DNA from: Cohnella sp. OV330
GTDB lineage: Bacteria > Bacillota > Bacilli > Paenibacillales > Paenibacillaceae
Reading direction: 5' to 3'
DNA: 64,000 bases
Assembly (NCBI RefSeq): GCF_900112065.1
Contig: NZ_FOKE01000015.1
Span: forward strand, 1 to 64,000
Both the position numbers and the translations under genes were made by a program. Positions 26,076 to 33,928 of this stretch are shown one piece after another; the first letter of the stretch is position 1, and each line of letters opens with the position of its first letter. The notes under the pieces were generated by a model. The model was not told the origin of the DNA, did no database searches, and saw nothing but the letters and a program-made list of their open reading frames with translations.

Positions 26076-27104
26076 TCAGCTTCGCGCCGGCATCTGCTGC
26101 GTCGTGCAGTGGACATTGCCGCCTTCCTTGATGATCGCCATGCCGTCCACGGTGCGGATGCGGCGTTCCGGAAACGTCTCGGCCAGGATGCGCGCGGCTT
26201 CGCGGTCCGTCTCCTCGGCGGCGCCGCCGAACACCGGCAGGATGATGCCGCCGTTGACGAAGTAGAAGTTCAGGTAGCTCAGCGTGAGCCGGCTCTCCTC
26301 GAACGACGCGAGCGGCGGCTGCCGGAGCTCGACGATCTCGAACTTCCGGCCCTTCGCGTCGGTCGCTTCGCGCAGAATGCGCAGGTTCTCTTGCGTGATC
26401 TCGTAATTTTCGTCGGCTGGGTCGTAGCAGGTTTGGATGATCACCTTGCCCGGCGCCGCGAAGCAGGCGATGTTGTCCACGTGCCCGTCCGTCTCGTCAC
26501 CGGCGAGGCCGCGGTTCAGCCAGATAATCTTGTCGATGCCGACGTACTGCGCGAGCAGCTCGGCGATCTGCTCCCGGCTCAGCTCGGGATTGCGGTTGAC
26601 GTTCAGCAGGCACTCCTCGGTCGTGAGCAGCGTGCCTTCGCCGTCGACGTGGATCGAGCCGCCCTCCATCACGACGGGCGCGTCGAACCGGCGCACGCCC
26701 GCGCGCTCAAGGATTTGCGGCGCGACCGCGTCGTCCAGATCCCAAGGCGCGTACTTGCCGCCCCAGGCGTTGAAGCGCCAGTTGACGCCGGCCAGCTCGC
26801 CGTCCCGGCCGACGAGGAAGGTCGGGCCGTTGTCCCGCAGCCAGGCGTCGCTGTGCGCGATCGGCACGAGCTCGATGTTGGGAGCATCCAGGTGGCGCTT
26901 GGCGATCGCCAGGTCGGCTTCGTTGACGAGCACGCTGACGGGCTCGAACTCGGCGATCGCTAGGACGACCTGCGCATAGCCGCCGCAGACGGATTCGTGA
27001 TCGTCCGGATAGACCATGGAGTCCCGGACGGGCCAGGACATAAAGGTGCGTTCGTGCCGCGCCCATTCGGCGGGCATTTTATATTGGAGGTCTCGTGGGA
27101 ACAA
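26076..27104 (-). CDS. aguA: agmatine deiminase
   Basis: 342 residues, normal for AguA. It hydrolyses agmatine to N-carbamoylputrescine and ammonia. Motifs: MPAEWARHERTFMSWP at the N-terminus, SDAWLRDNGPTFLV, VVMEGGSIHVDG, LAGDETDGHVDNIACF and the C-terminal catalytic cysteine in EGGNVHCTTQQMP. The start is uncertain: TTG at 27104 gives the usual ~10 residues before MPAEW but has only a weak GAG nearby. With aguB downstream it completes the arginine-decarboxylase-derived route to putrescine; the decarboxylase itself is not in the window. Confidence 0.94.
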   Translation of the reverse strand: MFPRDLQYKMPAEWARHERTFMSWPVRDSMVYPDDHESVCGGYAQVVLAIAEFEPVSVLVNEADLAIAKRHLDAPNIELVPIAHSDAWLRDNGPTFLVGRDGELAGVNWRFNAWGGKYAPWDLDDAVAPQILERAGVRRFDAPVVMEGGSIHVDGEGTLLTTEECLLNVNRNPELSREQIAELLAQYVGIDKIIWLNRGLAGDETDGHVDNIACFAAPGKVIIQTCYDPADENYEITQENLRILREATDAKGRKFEIVELRQPPLASFEESRLTLSYLNFYFVNGGIILPVFGGAAEETDREAARILAETFPERRIRTVDGMAIIKEGGNVHCTTQQMPARS

Positions 27105-27309
27105 GAGATTCAGCTCGCTTTGCTAGGAATTGAACGGATGCCGCTTAAGTTCTCCATCATCATATACGAATCGGGCCCCGATCTCAACGTGCTGAGGCCA
27201 AGTCCGCTACGCCCGGATTTGTTTACGCGCGCGCCGGTTGAGGTAAATCAATTGGAGGAACGAATCAATGCCGGACAACCACGTACTTACATATAATGGA
27301 GGCCGCCGT

Positions 27310-28773
27310 ATGGAACGCAATCATACAATCATGCAATTTTTCGAGTGGCACGTCACAGCCGACGGCAAGCACTGGCGCCGCCTCGCGAAGCTCGCGCCGA
27401 AGCTGAAGGAACGCGGCATCGACGCCGTCTGGATCCCGCCGCCTACGAAGGCCGTGTCACCCGAGGATACGGGATATGCGGCGTACGACTTGTACGATCT
27501 GGGGGAGTTCGACCAGAAGGGCGGCGTGCGTACGAAGTACGGCACGAAGGAAGAGCTGCTGGAGGCGATCGAGGCTTGCCGGGCGGCCGGCGTGGCCATC
27601 TACGCAGACCTCGTTATGAACCACAAGGCGGGTGCGGACGGGACCGAGACGTTTCAGGTCGTCGAGGTGCGGGCGGACAACCGGCTGGAGGAGATCTCCG
27701 AGCCGTTCGACATCGAGGGCTGGACGAAGTTCGATTTTCCGGGACGCGGGAATGCGTATTCGTCGTTCCATTGGAACTTCGAGCACTTCAACGGCACCGA
27801 CTGCGACGCGCGCGAGGATCGTCAGGGCGTTTACCGGATCGTAGGAGAAGGCAAGCGTTGGAACGAAAACGTCGACGACGCGTTCGGCAACTACGACTAT
27901 CTCATGTACGCCAATATCGACTACCGCCATCCGGACGTGCGACGGGAGATGATCGAGTGGGGGAAATGGCTCGCGGATACGCTGGACTGCGCAGGCTACC
28001 GGCTTGATGCGATCAAGCACATCGACCATACCTTCGTGCGGGAGTTCGCCGAGGCGCTGTACGCCGATCGAGGCGACGAGTTCTTCATCGTCGGCGAGTT
28101 CTGGAATAGCGATCCGGGCGCGTGCCAGCGCTACCTCGAGGCCGTCGGCGGCCGCATCAGCCTGTTCGACGTGCGGCTGCACTACAATTTGCACGAAGCC
28201 TCGGAAAAAGGGGCCGACTACGACCTGACCAAGCTGTTCGACGATACGCTCGTGCAGTCGAACCCGACCAACGCCGTCACCTTCGTCGACAATCACGATT
28301 CTCAGCCCGGCGAAGCGCTGGAGTCGTGGATCGCGGACTGGTTCAAGCAGAGCGCGTATGCTCTCGTCCTGCTGCGGGAAGGCGGTTATCCTTGCGTCTT
28401 CTATGGCGACTATTTTCACATCGGGGGAGACGAGGAGGAGATCGAAGGCAAGAAAATGGCGATCGACCCGCTGCTCTACAGCCGCCATCACAAGGCGTAC
28501 GGCGAGCAAGAGGACTACTTCGACGATCCATGCCTGATCGGCTGGGTACGGCGCGGCGTCGCCGAGATCGAGCGCTCCGGCTGCGCGGTCGTCGTCTGCA
28601 CGGGCGAAGGCGGCGAGAAAAGAATGTACGTCGGCGAGCACCGCGCCGGCGAGGAGTGGGTCGACTTCACGCAGACGCGCGACGATAAGATCGCGATCGG
28701 CGAGGACGGCTTCGGCACTTTCCCGGCGAACGGCGGCAGCGTGTCGGTATGGGCGTTGCCCGATCCGGTATGA
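27310..28773 (+). CDS. cytoplasmic GH13 alpha-amylase
   Basis: 487 residues from ATG 27310 (GGAGG seven bases upstream). An in-frame ATG at 27268 also has GGAGG, adding 14 residues, but family members normally begin close to the TIMQFFEWH segment. The catalytic triad is D233 (GYRLDAIKHI), E263 (VGEFWNS) and D330 (FVDNHDSQPG), the same spacing as in B. licheniformis amylase. YADLVMNHKAGAD is another signature. No signal peptide is present, so it should act on intracellular maltodextrin or glycogen. It stands alone between aguA and a converging operon. Confidence 0.93.
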   Translation: MERNHTIMQFFEWHVTADGKHWRRLAKLAPKLKERGIDAVWIPPPTKAVSPEDTGYAAYDLYDLGEFDQKGGVRTKYGTKEELLEAIEACRAAGVAIYADLVMNHKAGADGTETFQVVEVRADNRLEEISEPFDIEGWTKFDFPGRGNAYSSFHWNFEHFNGTDCDAREDRQGVYRIVGEGKRWNENVDDAFGNYDYLMYANIDYRHPDVRREMIEWGKWLADTLDCAGYRLDAIKHIDHTFVREFAEALYADRGDEFFIVGEFWNSDPGACQRYLEAVGGRISLFDVRLHYNLHEASEKGADYDLTKLFDDTLVQSNPTNAVTFVDNHDSQPGEALESWIADWFKQSAYALVLLREGGYPCVFYGDYFHIGGDEEEIEGKKMAIDPLLYSRHHKAYGEQEDYFDDPCLIGWVRRGVAEIERSGCAVVVCTGEGGEKRMYVGEHRAGEEWVDFTQTRDDKIAIGEDGFGTFPANGGSVSVWALPDPV

Positions 28774-28800
28774 AACGAACGTAGACGAACGCAAGCAGAG

Positions 28801-28824
28801 AACCCCGCGCGGCTGCGCGGGGTT
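28801..28824. terminator. hairpin between amylase and Hcp-like operon
   Basis: AACCCCGCGC and GCGCGGGGTT form a perfect 10-bp GC-rich stem with loop GGCT. No T-run follows on either strand, so it may be a weak terminator or transcript end stabiliser for both converging units. Confidence 0.6.
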
Positions 28825-28855
28825 CTGGCGTTGAAGCTTGATCCGACCGCGTGAA

Positions 28856-29695
28856 TTAGTAGGAGCCGTGGCCGGTAAAGGTCCCTTGATCGAAGTTCAT
28901 CACGTTAGTCGCTTCGACGCGGCCGTCCCCGCCGACGCTGTAGTATTCGACGGTATGCGTATCCGCCGCGTAGATCTCGAACGGACCCGTATAGTCGATC
29001 CAGGCCCCGCCGTTCACGCGGTAGCGCGTCTGTGCCGGGACGCCGTCGGTCCCGTCTGCCCGGAGCGAGACTTTGAAGCCTTTTACGTATGGATTGCTTT
29101 TGGGCGTGACGGCTTGTATCGGATCGAAATGATACTTGGTCAGCACCTCGCCGGCAGGATTCGGATCGGTCCCGCCGCCCGGATGCTCGGGCATGTACTT
29201 GAACAGCACGGATTGCGCGCTCAGGTAGATCGACTCGTCCGGCCGCTGGCTGCTCGAGGAGGAGCTATAGCCGGTCACCCGAATATCCGTCAGATGCACG
29301 ACCATATAAATCCGGCTCTGGCCCGCGCTGCGCGTCTGGAAGTACAGATAGCCGTCCTTTATGGTTCTGCCCTCCGTAAGCGCGCGAAGAAGCGGCAGCG
29401 AGGTTGAATCGAACGCTTTGGATACCGAGACCGAAGAATGCTCCGGCTTGCCCGCTGTGCCGCTGCCATCCCGCGGGGCTTCCGCCGTCACGCCGTATTG
29501 AAAGCTGTTGACGACGATCGCGTCTTTGATTGATTTGTCCTTGCCGTCGAACTCGCCAGGAATGCCTTCCAGCGTCAGCAGGATCGAAGGCAGTTCGGCT
29601 TCCGCCGCGCTGGCGGATTGCCTGGAGGGCGAGAGAAGCAGCATCCCGGGGACGAGCGCCGCGATCAGGACCCATTTCATTAATCTAGCGAGCAA
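28856..29695 (-). CDS. exported Hcp-fold protein with OmpL47-like domain
   Basis: 279 residues from a TTG start nine bases after AAAGGAG. Signal peptide 1-31 (cleavage near SASAA). Residues 36-185 follow the Hcp (PF05638) pattern: ILLTLEGIPGEF at the first strand, VVNSFQYGV, a Gly-rich GSGTAGKPEHSS stretch, SVSKAFDSTSLPLLRALTEG, GQSRIYMVVHLTDIRVTGY and ESIYLSAQSVLFKYMP. Residues 200-270 resemble an OmpL47/chitobiase-type beta domain (YRVNGGAWIDYTGPFEIYA). It is third in an operon after another Hcp-like gene and a small RiPP-like gene. Hcp normally forms the type VI tube and is not Sec-exported; here the fold is reused in a Gram-positive extracellular protein. Function unknown. Confidence 0.75.
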   Translation of the reverse strand: MLARLMKWVLIAALVPGMLLLSPSRQSASAAEAELPSILLTLEGIPGEFDGKDKSIKDAIVVNSFQYGVTAEAPRDGSGTAGKPEHSSVSVSKAFDSTSLPLLRALTEGRTIKDGYLYFQTRSAGQSRIYMVVHLTDIRVTGYSSSSSSQRPDESIYLSAQSVLFKYMPEHPGGGTDPNPAGEVLTKYHFDPIQAVTPKSNPYVKGFKVSLRADGTDGVPAQTRYRVNGGAWIDYTGPFEIYAADTHTVEYYSVGGDGRVEATNVMNFDQGTFTGHGSY

Positions 29696-29752
29696 ATCGA
29701 TCTACTCCTTTATCGGCGGATGCCCGCGAACGGCTCCGTCGTGCGTCGGGGA

Positions 29753-29905
29753 TCAACTGTCCAGCAGCAAGCTGCGTTGGTAGAAATCGTCCTTCGGCGT
29801 AAATCCCCACAGGCTGCCGTCGTCCATCGTATCCTTGACGGGCAGCGTCTCGAGCGCCGGCGCGTCCCAAGGCAGCTTGGACTTTTCGTTGATGGTCTCG
29901 CTCAT
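29753..29905 (-). CDS. 50-codon precursor-like peptide (paeninodin-type leader)
   Basis: ATG 29905 lies nine bases after AAGGAG; TGA at 29753. The leader (residues 1-27) carries WxxPxLExLxVxxTM at W13-M27, matching the spacing P-x-L...T-M of paeninodin-family lasso precursors as I recall them. The putative core (28-50, 23 residues) begins DDGSLWGFTPK and ends LLLDS; the length and the terminal Asp-Ser also match paeninodin. However, it begins with Asp rather than Gly/Ala, and no Asp or Glu is at positions 7-9, where a lasso ring would close. No RRE, transglutaminase-like protease or Asn-synthetase-like cyclase is nearby. It sits between two Hcp-like genes with gaps of 31 and 57 bases. Confidence 0.65.
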   Translation of the reverse strand: MSETINEKSKLPWDAPALETLPVKDTMDDGSLWGFTPKDDFYQRSLLLDS

Positions 29906-29936
29906 GCGGCACAGCTCCTTTTCGCAGGAAATAACG

Positions 29937-30509
29937 TTATTTGACGGCGTTTTGGCTCAGATCGTATTCAAAGGATTGGGGCGGCAACGGCTGTCCCTTG
30001 GCGTCGACGCCCTGGTAGATAAACGTCACTTTTCCGGCCTGGAGCGATAAAGACTCCGAGATCCGGCTTCCATCGCTGCCTGCGCTGTACGCGTCGGAAG
30101 TGACGTAGACGTTTTCCAGCTTGATCGTGAAGTAAGGCTTCTTGCCTTGCCCGTTGTAGAAGGCGATCGTTCCGCTTTTGATCGCTTTGCCCGTCGTCAG
30201 GCTCTGCAGCAGCGGAATGGAGGCCGAATCCTGCAGCTTGGTCAGGACGAATTCCGAGTATATCGGCTTCCCGGCGCCGCTGCCGCTGCCGCTCCCCTGC
30301 GAGGGCGCCGCGTTCGAGGCGCCGAACTGGAAGGACGAGATGTCGATCGCCCCTTTGGCGCCGTCGACCGTGCTATCGCCGCTGATCTTGTCCAGCGTTA
30401 ACAGGATGTGGGAGCCGCCTGCGGCGGAAGCCGATACGGGCGAGGCAAAAGCGAGGATCGCGAAGACGAGCAGGAACAGAGATGCTTTTGGCATAAAACG
30501 TGCGAACAA
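29937..30509 (-). CDS. exported Hcp-fold protein, single domain
   Basis: 190 residues from a TTG start nine bases after GAGGAG. Signal peptide about 1-30 (hydrophobic LFLLVFAILAFA, then SASAA). The mature part is one Hcp domain: ILLTLDKISGDS, DISSFQFGASN, SGSGSGAGK, FVLTKLQDSASIPLLQSL, GKAIKSGTIAFYNGQGKKP, FTIKLENVYVTSDAY, SESLSLQAGKVTFIYQG and a C-terminal SFEYDLSQN that matches the GWN/DI-x-N end of Hcp1. Length fits Hcp (about 160). First gene of a three-gene operon. The gene is preceded by a composite repeat element. No other type VI component is in the window. Confidence 0.78.
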   Translation of the reverse strand: MFARFMPKASLFLLVFAILAFASPVSASAAGGSHILLTLDKISGDSTVDGAKGAIDISSFQFGASNAAPSQGSGSGSGAGKPIYSEFVLTKLQDSASIPLLQSLTTGKAIKSGTIAFYNGQGKKPYFTIKLENVYVTSDAYSAGSDGSRISESLSLQAGKVTFIYQGVDAKGQPLPPQSFEYDLSQNAVK

Positions 30510-30578
30510 AACGATCAGCTCCTCAGATGTGATACAATTCGTATCGATGATAGCATAGATCGTCATTCCTGCCTAGAG

Positions 30579-30765
30579 CTATGCTGCAAAAGTACATCAT
30601 CCAAGACTGATATGGCGGGTTTGTGCGATCCATCGCGCAAAAGTGCACGATAGCTCGCCTTTTTGAGCGAGATCGAGTGTATTTCGGGTGAAAATCCTGC
30701 ATTTTTGCGCGATAGACAGAACGATGAGCGAGTGCTGATCTCGATCGTGTACTTTTGCACGATAG
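30579..30765. repeat. composite intergenic repeat element, copy 2 (++-- layout)
   Basis: Units related to CTATCGCGCAAAAGTGCA lie direct at 30579 and 30630 and inverted at 30698 and 30748; spacings 51/68/50 match 50/67/51 of the copy at 18997-19182. The centre is homologous to that copy in reverse orientation, including the CTCGC...GGCGAG hairpin. It fills the gap between the Hcp operon start and the marR promoter; the remaining bases 30766-30855 show nothing recognisable. Confidence 0.92.
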
Positions 30766-30855
30766 CCGGTCCGATATCTGAGGCTTGGCTCAAAAGGCGG
30801 ATTCTGCGAATCGGGAAGGTTAAGCGTTTGGAGAGCGCTTTCGGAGAAGCGTCGA

Positions 30856-30884
30856 TTGACATCCTCAGCCGGCTGTCGTATTCT
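30856..30884 (+). promoter_or_regulatory. sigma-A promoter of the MarR gene
   Basis: TTGACA at 30856-30861, 17-base spacer, TATTCT at 30879-30884. It is followed immediately by the operator-like sequences at 30881-30916. Confidence 0.7.
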
Positions 30885-30916
30885 CCAAGTAGTTAAGTAT
30901 TTAATCAATTGGAGAA
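30881..30916 (+). promoter_or_regulatory. putative MarR operator, autoregulatory
   Basis: GTTAAGTATTTAAT (30892-30905) is enclosed by the 8-bp inverted repeat TTCTCCAA / TTGGAGAA (30881-30888 and 30909-30916). The inner part resembles the palindrome upstream of the next gene (31487-31500). It covers the -10 and start region. Confidence 0.55.
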
Positions 30917-30922
30917 GATAGC

Positions 30923-31369
30923 ATGGACGATCTGCATGGATACGTGTCGGAGCAGCCGCCCAAGGTGCGCGCTTTTTTCGCGCTGGTGGAGACGACGGCG
31001 AGCCTGATCGGCGTATCCGAGAAGTACTGGCAGTCGCGAGGGCTGAACGGCGCGCGCGTTCGCATACTCGTGGAGATCGCCAAGGCCGGCGGATCGCTGC
31101 TGCCCACCGCGCTGGCCGAGCGAATCGGCGTGACCAAAGCGAATATCAGCGTGCTGCTCGTGCCCCTTGCCAAAGAGGGATACGTGCGGATCGCCGGAGA
31201 CCCGGAGGATGGACGCCGGCGGCGCGTGTCGCTGACGCAGGCGGGAGAGCGGCTGCTGCTGGACGCGCTGCCGGGCAATCGGGAAGTGCTGGAGACGCTG
31301 ATGGGCCGGCTCGAGGAATCGGAGATCCGCCAACTGCTCGGACTCCTGGCCAAGCTGGCGGGCGGTTGA
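30923..31369 (+). CDS. MarR-family transcriptional regulator
   Basis: 148 residues with TGGAGAAG before the ATG. The winged helix region reads ARVRILVEIAKAGGSLLPTA, ERIGVTKANISVLLVPLAKEGYV, then the wing DPEDGRRRRVSLTQAGE, which is the MarR signature; helices at both ends form the dimer interface. It likely represses itself and the reductase-like gene 158 bases downstream, since related TTAA palindromes precede both. MarR proteins of this kind usually respond to phenolics, quinones or oxidants. Confidence 0.88.
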   Translation: MDDLHGYVSEQPPKVRAFFALVETTASLIGVSEKYWQSRGLNGARVRILVEIAKAGGSLLPTALAERIGVTKANISVLLVPLAKEGYVRIAGDPEDGRRRRVSLTQAGERLLLDALPGNREVLETLMGRLEESEIRQLLGLLAKLAGG

Positions 31370-31486
31370 GCGCGAATGGCTGTCGCGGGGCTCGCGCCAG
31401 TCCGGCGCCCGGGATGTCCGGGCCCGGTGCGACGGTTCATCGATCGACCAGCCGGTTGTCTGTGAACGGCTCATTATGCTCAATTG

Positions 31487-31500
31487 GTTAAACATTTAAC
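31487..31500 (+). promoter_or_regulatory. putative MarR operator upstream of the NmrA-type gene
   Basis: GTTAAACATTTAAC is a perfect 6-2-6 palindrome 27 bases before the next start codon. It resembles the TTAA-containing element in the marR promoter. Confidence 0.55.
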
Positions 31501-31527
31501 TACGTTGACGAGAAAGGCGGAGATTGT

Positions 31528-32337
31528 ATGAAAATCGTAATGACGGGTGCCACGGGACATCTCGGTTCGCTGGTATTGGAGGAACTGCTCAGGCGCCTGC
31601 CGGCAGCGCGCATCGCGATCGTGACGCGGCGGCCCGAAGCGGCCGAGTCGCTGCGCAGCCGGGGCGTCGAGGTCCGGTACGGGGATTACGACGAGCCGGC
31701 CTCGTTGCCGGAGGCATTCAGAGATGCGGATCGGCTGCTGTTCGTCTCGTCTCCGCTGCGGGACGAAGAAGCGCGCCTGCGGCAGCACCGGGCTGCGGTG
31801 GAAGGCGCGGCGGCAGCCAAGGTCGGTCGGGTCGTCTACACGAGCATCGCATACGCCGAACGGGGGAGACTGCCGCTGCATGAGCTGCACCTCGCGACCG
31901 AACGGCTCATCCGCGAGTCGGGACTCGCGTACACGATCCTGCGCAATGCCTACTATATGGACATCGTCGAGATGCTGGGCTGGCGGGAGGCGCTGACCGG
32001 CGGCGTGCTGCTGAGTCCTCCGGGCGACTGGATTTTTAATACCGCCGCCAGAGAAGATCTAGCCGCGGCCGCTGCGGCAGTGCTGACGGAGAGCGGGCAT
32101 GAAGGCCGGGTCTATGAGCTGACGGCCTCGCGTCCGTGGCGCCTGGGCGATCTGGCCCGCGCGCTCGCCGAACGATCAGGCAGACCTGTCGTTCACCGCA
32201 CCGATCCGGGGATGAAGGGCATGGTCTACTCACTCTTGCCGCTCTCCGAGACGGCTGCGGTCTCCCCGGACTTGAGCCAGCTCGTCGGCGCTCCGCTCCG
32301 CGGGCTGAAGGAATGGCTGGCCGATCAAAAAATGTAG
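31528..32337 (+). CDS. NmrA/QorB-like NAD(P)-binding oxidoreductase
   Basis: 269 residues. Rossmann motif TGATGHLGSLV near residue 6, then VTRRPEAAESL and VEVRYGDYDEPASL, typical of NmrA-like and QorB-type atypical SDRs. The later block YTILRNAYYMDI and the substrate-side C-terminus fit QorB-type quinone reductases or azoreductase-like proteins. It probably reduces quinones or related electrophiles with NADPH; the substrate is not proven. AAAGGCGGAG precedes the ATG. The MarR-like operator upstream ties it to the preceding regulator. Confidence 0.85.
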   Translation: MKIVMTGATGHLGSLVLEELLRRLPAARIAIVTRRPEAAESLRSRGVEVRYGDYDEPASLPEAFRDADRLLFVSSPLRDEEARLRQHRAAVEGAAAAKVGRVVYTSIAYAERGRLPLHELHLATERLIRESGLAYTILRNAYYMDIVEMLGWREALTGGVLLSPPGDWIFNTAAREDLAAAAAAVLTESGHEGRVYELTASRPWRLGDLARALAERSGRPVVHRTDPGMKGMVYSLLPLSETAAVSPDLSQLVGAPLRGLKEWLADQKM

Positions 32338-32376
32338 CCGTTTTATGCTTTCCGCTCGCCCGTTCAGCCAGCCCGC

Positions 32377-33192
32377 TCAGCCCAGCCCGCGCACATAGGT
32401 CTCTGGCGGCACGCCGACCACGGCTTTGAAGTCGCGTGTAAAGTGCGCCTGGTCGTAATATCCCAGCTCCATCGACAGCCCGGCCCAATCCTGCAGCTTT
32501 TCCTGCCGGATGCGTTCCGCCGCCTCCTGCAGGCGGAAACGCTGCAGAATCCACTTCGGGGATACGCCGATATACCGGCCGAGCAGCCGCTGGAGCGTAC
32601 GGACGCTCATGCCGTGCCGGCTCGCCATCGCTTCGACGTGGAGCAGGCTGCGATCGGAAGCCGCGTCCTGTACGATGCGGCCGGCCAGCTCGGCCGAACC
32701 GTCCCGCTCGGGCGCAAAGCCGAGCAGCCATCGCTCCATGGCGGCGAGCCTCGCCTCGGATGCGGGCACGGCCGACAGCAGGCCGGCCAGCGCCTCCCCT
32801 GACGCGCCGAATATCTCTTCGAGCGGGAGCTTGCGGCCAGTCAGCCGGGAGGCGGATTCGCGCCAGAAGGGATAGAAGCCGCCGGGCCGGAACTTGGCGC
32901 TGAAGCACTCGCCGTACCCCGTCAGCGTACGGGTGAAGGTACCGCGCGGCACGCCGTATACTTCGGCGTGCGAGGCGCCGTTTTCGTTTTCCAAAGTAAG
33001 ATTAATGCTCGGATAGGAGAGCACCTTCTGGCTGAAAGGGGCGTCGCCCCGCAGATCCCAGGTCAGCGTCCAGTAATGCTCGATCCAGCCCGCGAGCTCG
33101 GCCGACGGCGCGTACAGCTTCAGGTCGAACTTGCGCGCGGCCTCCTCCGGCTTGAGGATGGCCTTGTCGAAAGGACGCTCGATAGGCTTCAT
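32377..33192 (-). CDS. AraC-family transcriptional regulator
   Basis: 271 residues starting at MKPIERPF, nine bases after TGGAGG. The N-terminal ~165 residues resemble the DUF6597-type sensor domain (LAGWIEHYWTLTWDLRG, GVPRGTFTRTLTGYGECFSAKFRPGG). The C-terminal ~100 residues hold the two AraC helix-turn-helix motifs (VEAMASRHGMSVRTLQRLLG and LSMELGYYDQAHFTRDFKAV). It is divergent from the SRPBCC-domain gene, 124 bases away, and may regulate it. Confidence 0.9.
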   Translation of the reverse strand: MKPIERPFDKAILKPEEAARKFDLKLYAPSAELAGWIEHYWTLTWDLRGDAPFSQKVLSYPSINLTLENENGASHAEVYGVPRGTFTRTLTGYGECFSAKFRPGGFYPFWRESASRLTGRKLPLEEIFGASGEALAGLLSAVPASEARLAAMERWLLGFAPERDGSAELAGRIVQDAASDRSLLHVEAMASRHGMSVRTLQRLLGRYIGVSPKWILQRFRLQEAAERIRQEKLQDWAGLSMELGYYDQAHFTRDFKAVVGVPPETYVRGLG

Positions 33193-33316
33193 GGCAATCG
33201 ACCTCCAGGCTTTGTCGCGTTTTTCCAATACAGGGTGCCGATATTGCGATACAATCGATACTAGCAGTCCGCAGCAAACGCCGCAATTTAAATCGAGTCA
33301 GGAAAGAGGGAATCGC

Positions 33317-33769
33317 ATGGAAGACTTGAAGTATACGATCTATATCGGCGGCACGCCGGAGCAGGTATGGGAGGCGCTCGTCTCGCCGGAGGGCACGCGC
33401 GCGATCTTCTTCGGCAGCGTATTGGAGTCTACGTTCGAAGCCGGCGCCCCTTATGCCTACGTCGGACCGGGCAACGACGGCGACCGGACCGTTCATGTCT
33501 ACGGCACGGTGCTGACGTTCGAGCCCCATCGCTTGATGAGCTACACGGAGCATCCGGGGCCGTCTTATCGGGAGAATCATGCGGAGCTCGAGACGCGCAT
33601 CACGATGGAGCTCGAGCCGATGGGCGCGAGCACGAAGGTGACGTTCGTCAACGACCGGTGGCCGGAGGGGCATCCCTCGTACGAGAGCACGCAGCAAAGC
33701 TGGCCGATTATCCTGAGTAACATCAAGTCCTACGTCGAGACGGGCAAGACGCTGGATCTTGGCTGGTAA
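33317..33769 (+). CDS. SRPBCC/AHSA1-family protein
   Basis: 150 residues from ATG 33317 after AAAGAGGG. The START/Bet v1-like pattern is clear: YTIYIGGTPEQVWEALVSPE at the first strand and helix, FFGSVLESTFEAGAPYAYV, TVLTFEPHRLMSYTEH, VTFVNDRWPEG, and a long C-terminal helix QSWPIILSNIKSYVETG ending LDLGW. AHSA1-like proteins bind small hydrophobic ligands or act as ligand sinks; the actual role is unknown. Divergent from an AraC regulator. Confidence 0.85.
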   Translation: MEDLKYTIYIGGTPEQVWEALVSPEGTRAIFFGSVLESTFEAGAPYAYVGPGNDGDRTVHVYGTVLTFEPHRLMSYTEHPGPSYRENHAELETRITMELEPMGASTKVTFVNDRWPEGHPSYESTQQSWPIILSNIKSYVETGKTLDLGW

Positions 33770-33804
33770 AAGACGGTAAAGGTTCGTTATGATGACCATG
33801 ATGC

Positions 33805-33839
33805 AGTCCGATCAGCCTCGGTGCCGATCGGGCTCTTTT
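33805..33839 (+). terminator. intrinsic terminator
   Basis: AGTCCGATC pairs with GATCGGGCT over a 12-base loop, followed by CTTTT. It lies 36 bases after the SRPBCC stop. Confidence 0.6.
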
Positions 33840-33928
33840 GTGCCGCTTGCACCCATTTTATATTTAGAAAAGGAGTCATCAGGGATCATTTTATGCCGAG
33901 CTTGCGAGACCCAAACCGGAGCGAAAGG

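Noticed and set aside
29753..29905. A complete lasso-peptide cluster
   Set aside because: Only a precursor-like gene is seen; no RRE, transglutaminase-like protease, Asn-synthetase-like cyclase, kinase or dedicated exporter lies nearby.
28856..30509. A type VI secretion system
   Set aside because: Only Hcp-fold proteins are present, both with Sec signal peptides; no TssB/C, VgrG, ClpV or membrane complex genes, and the organism is Gram-positive.
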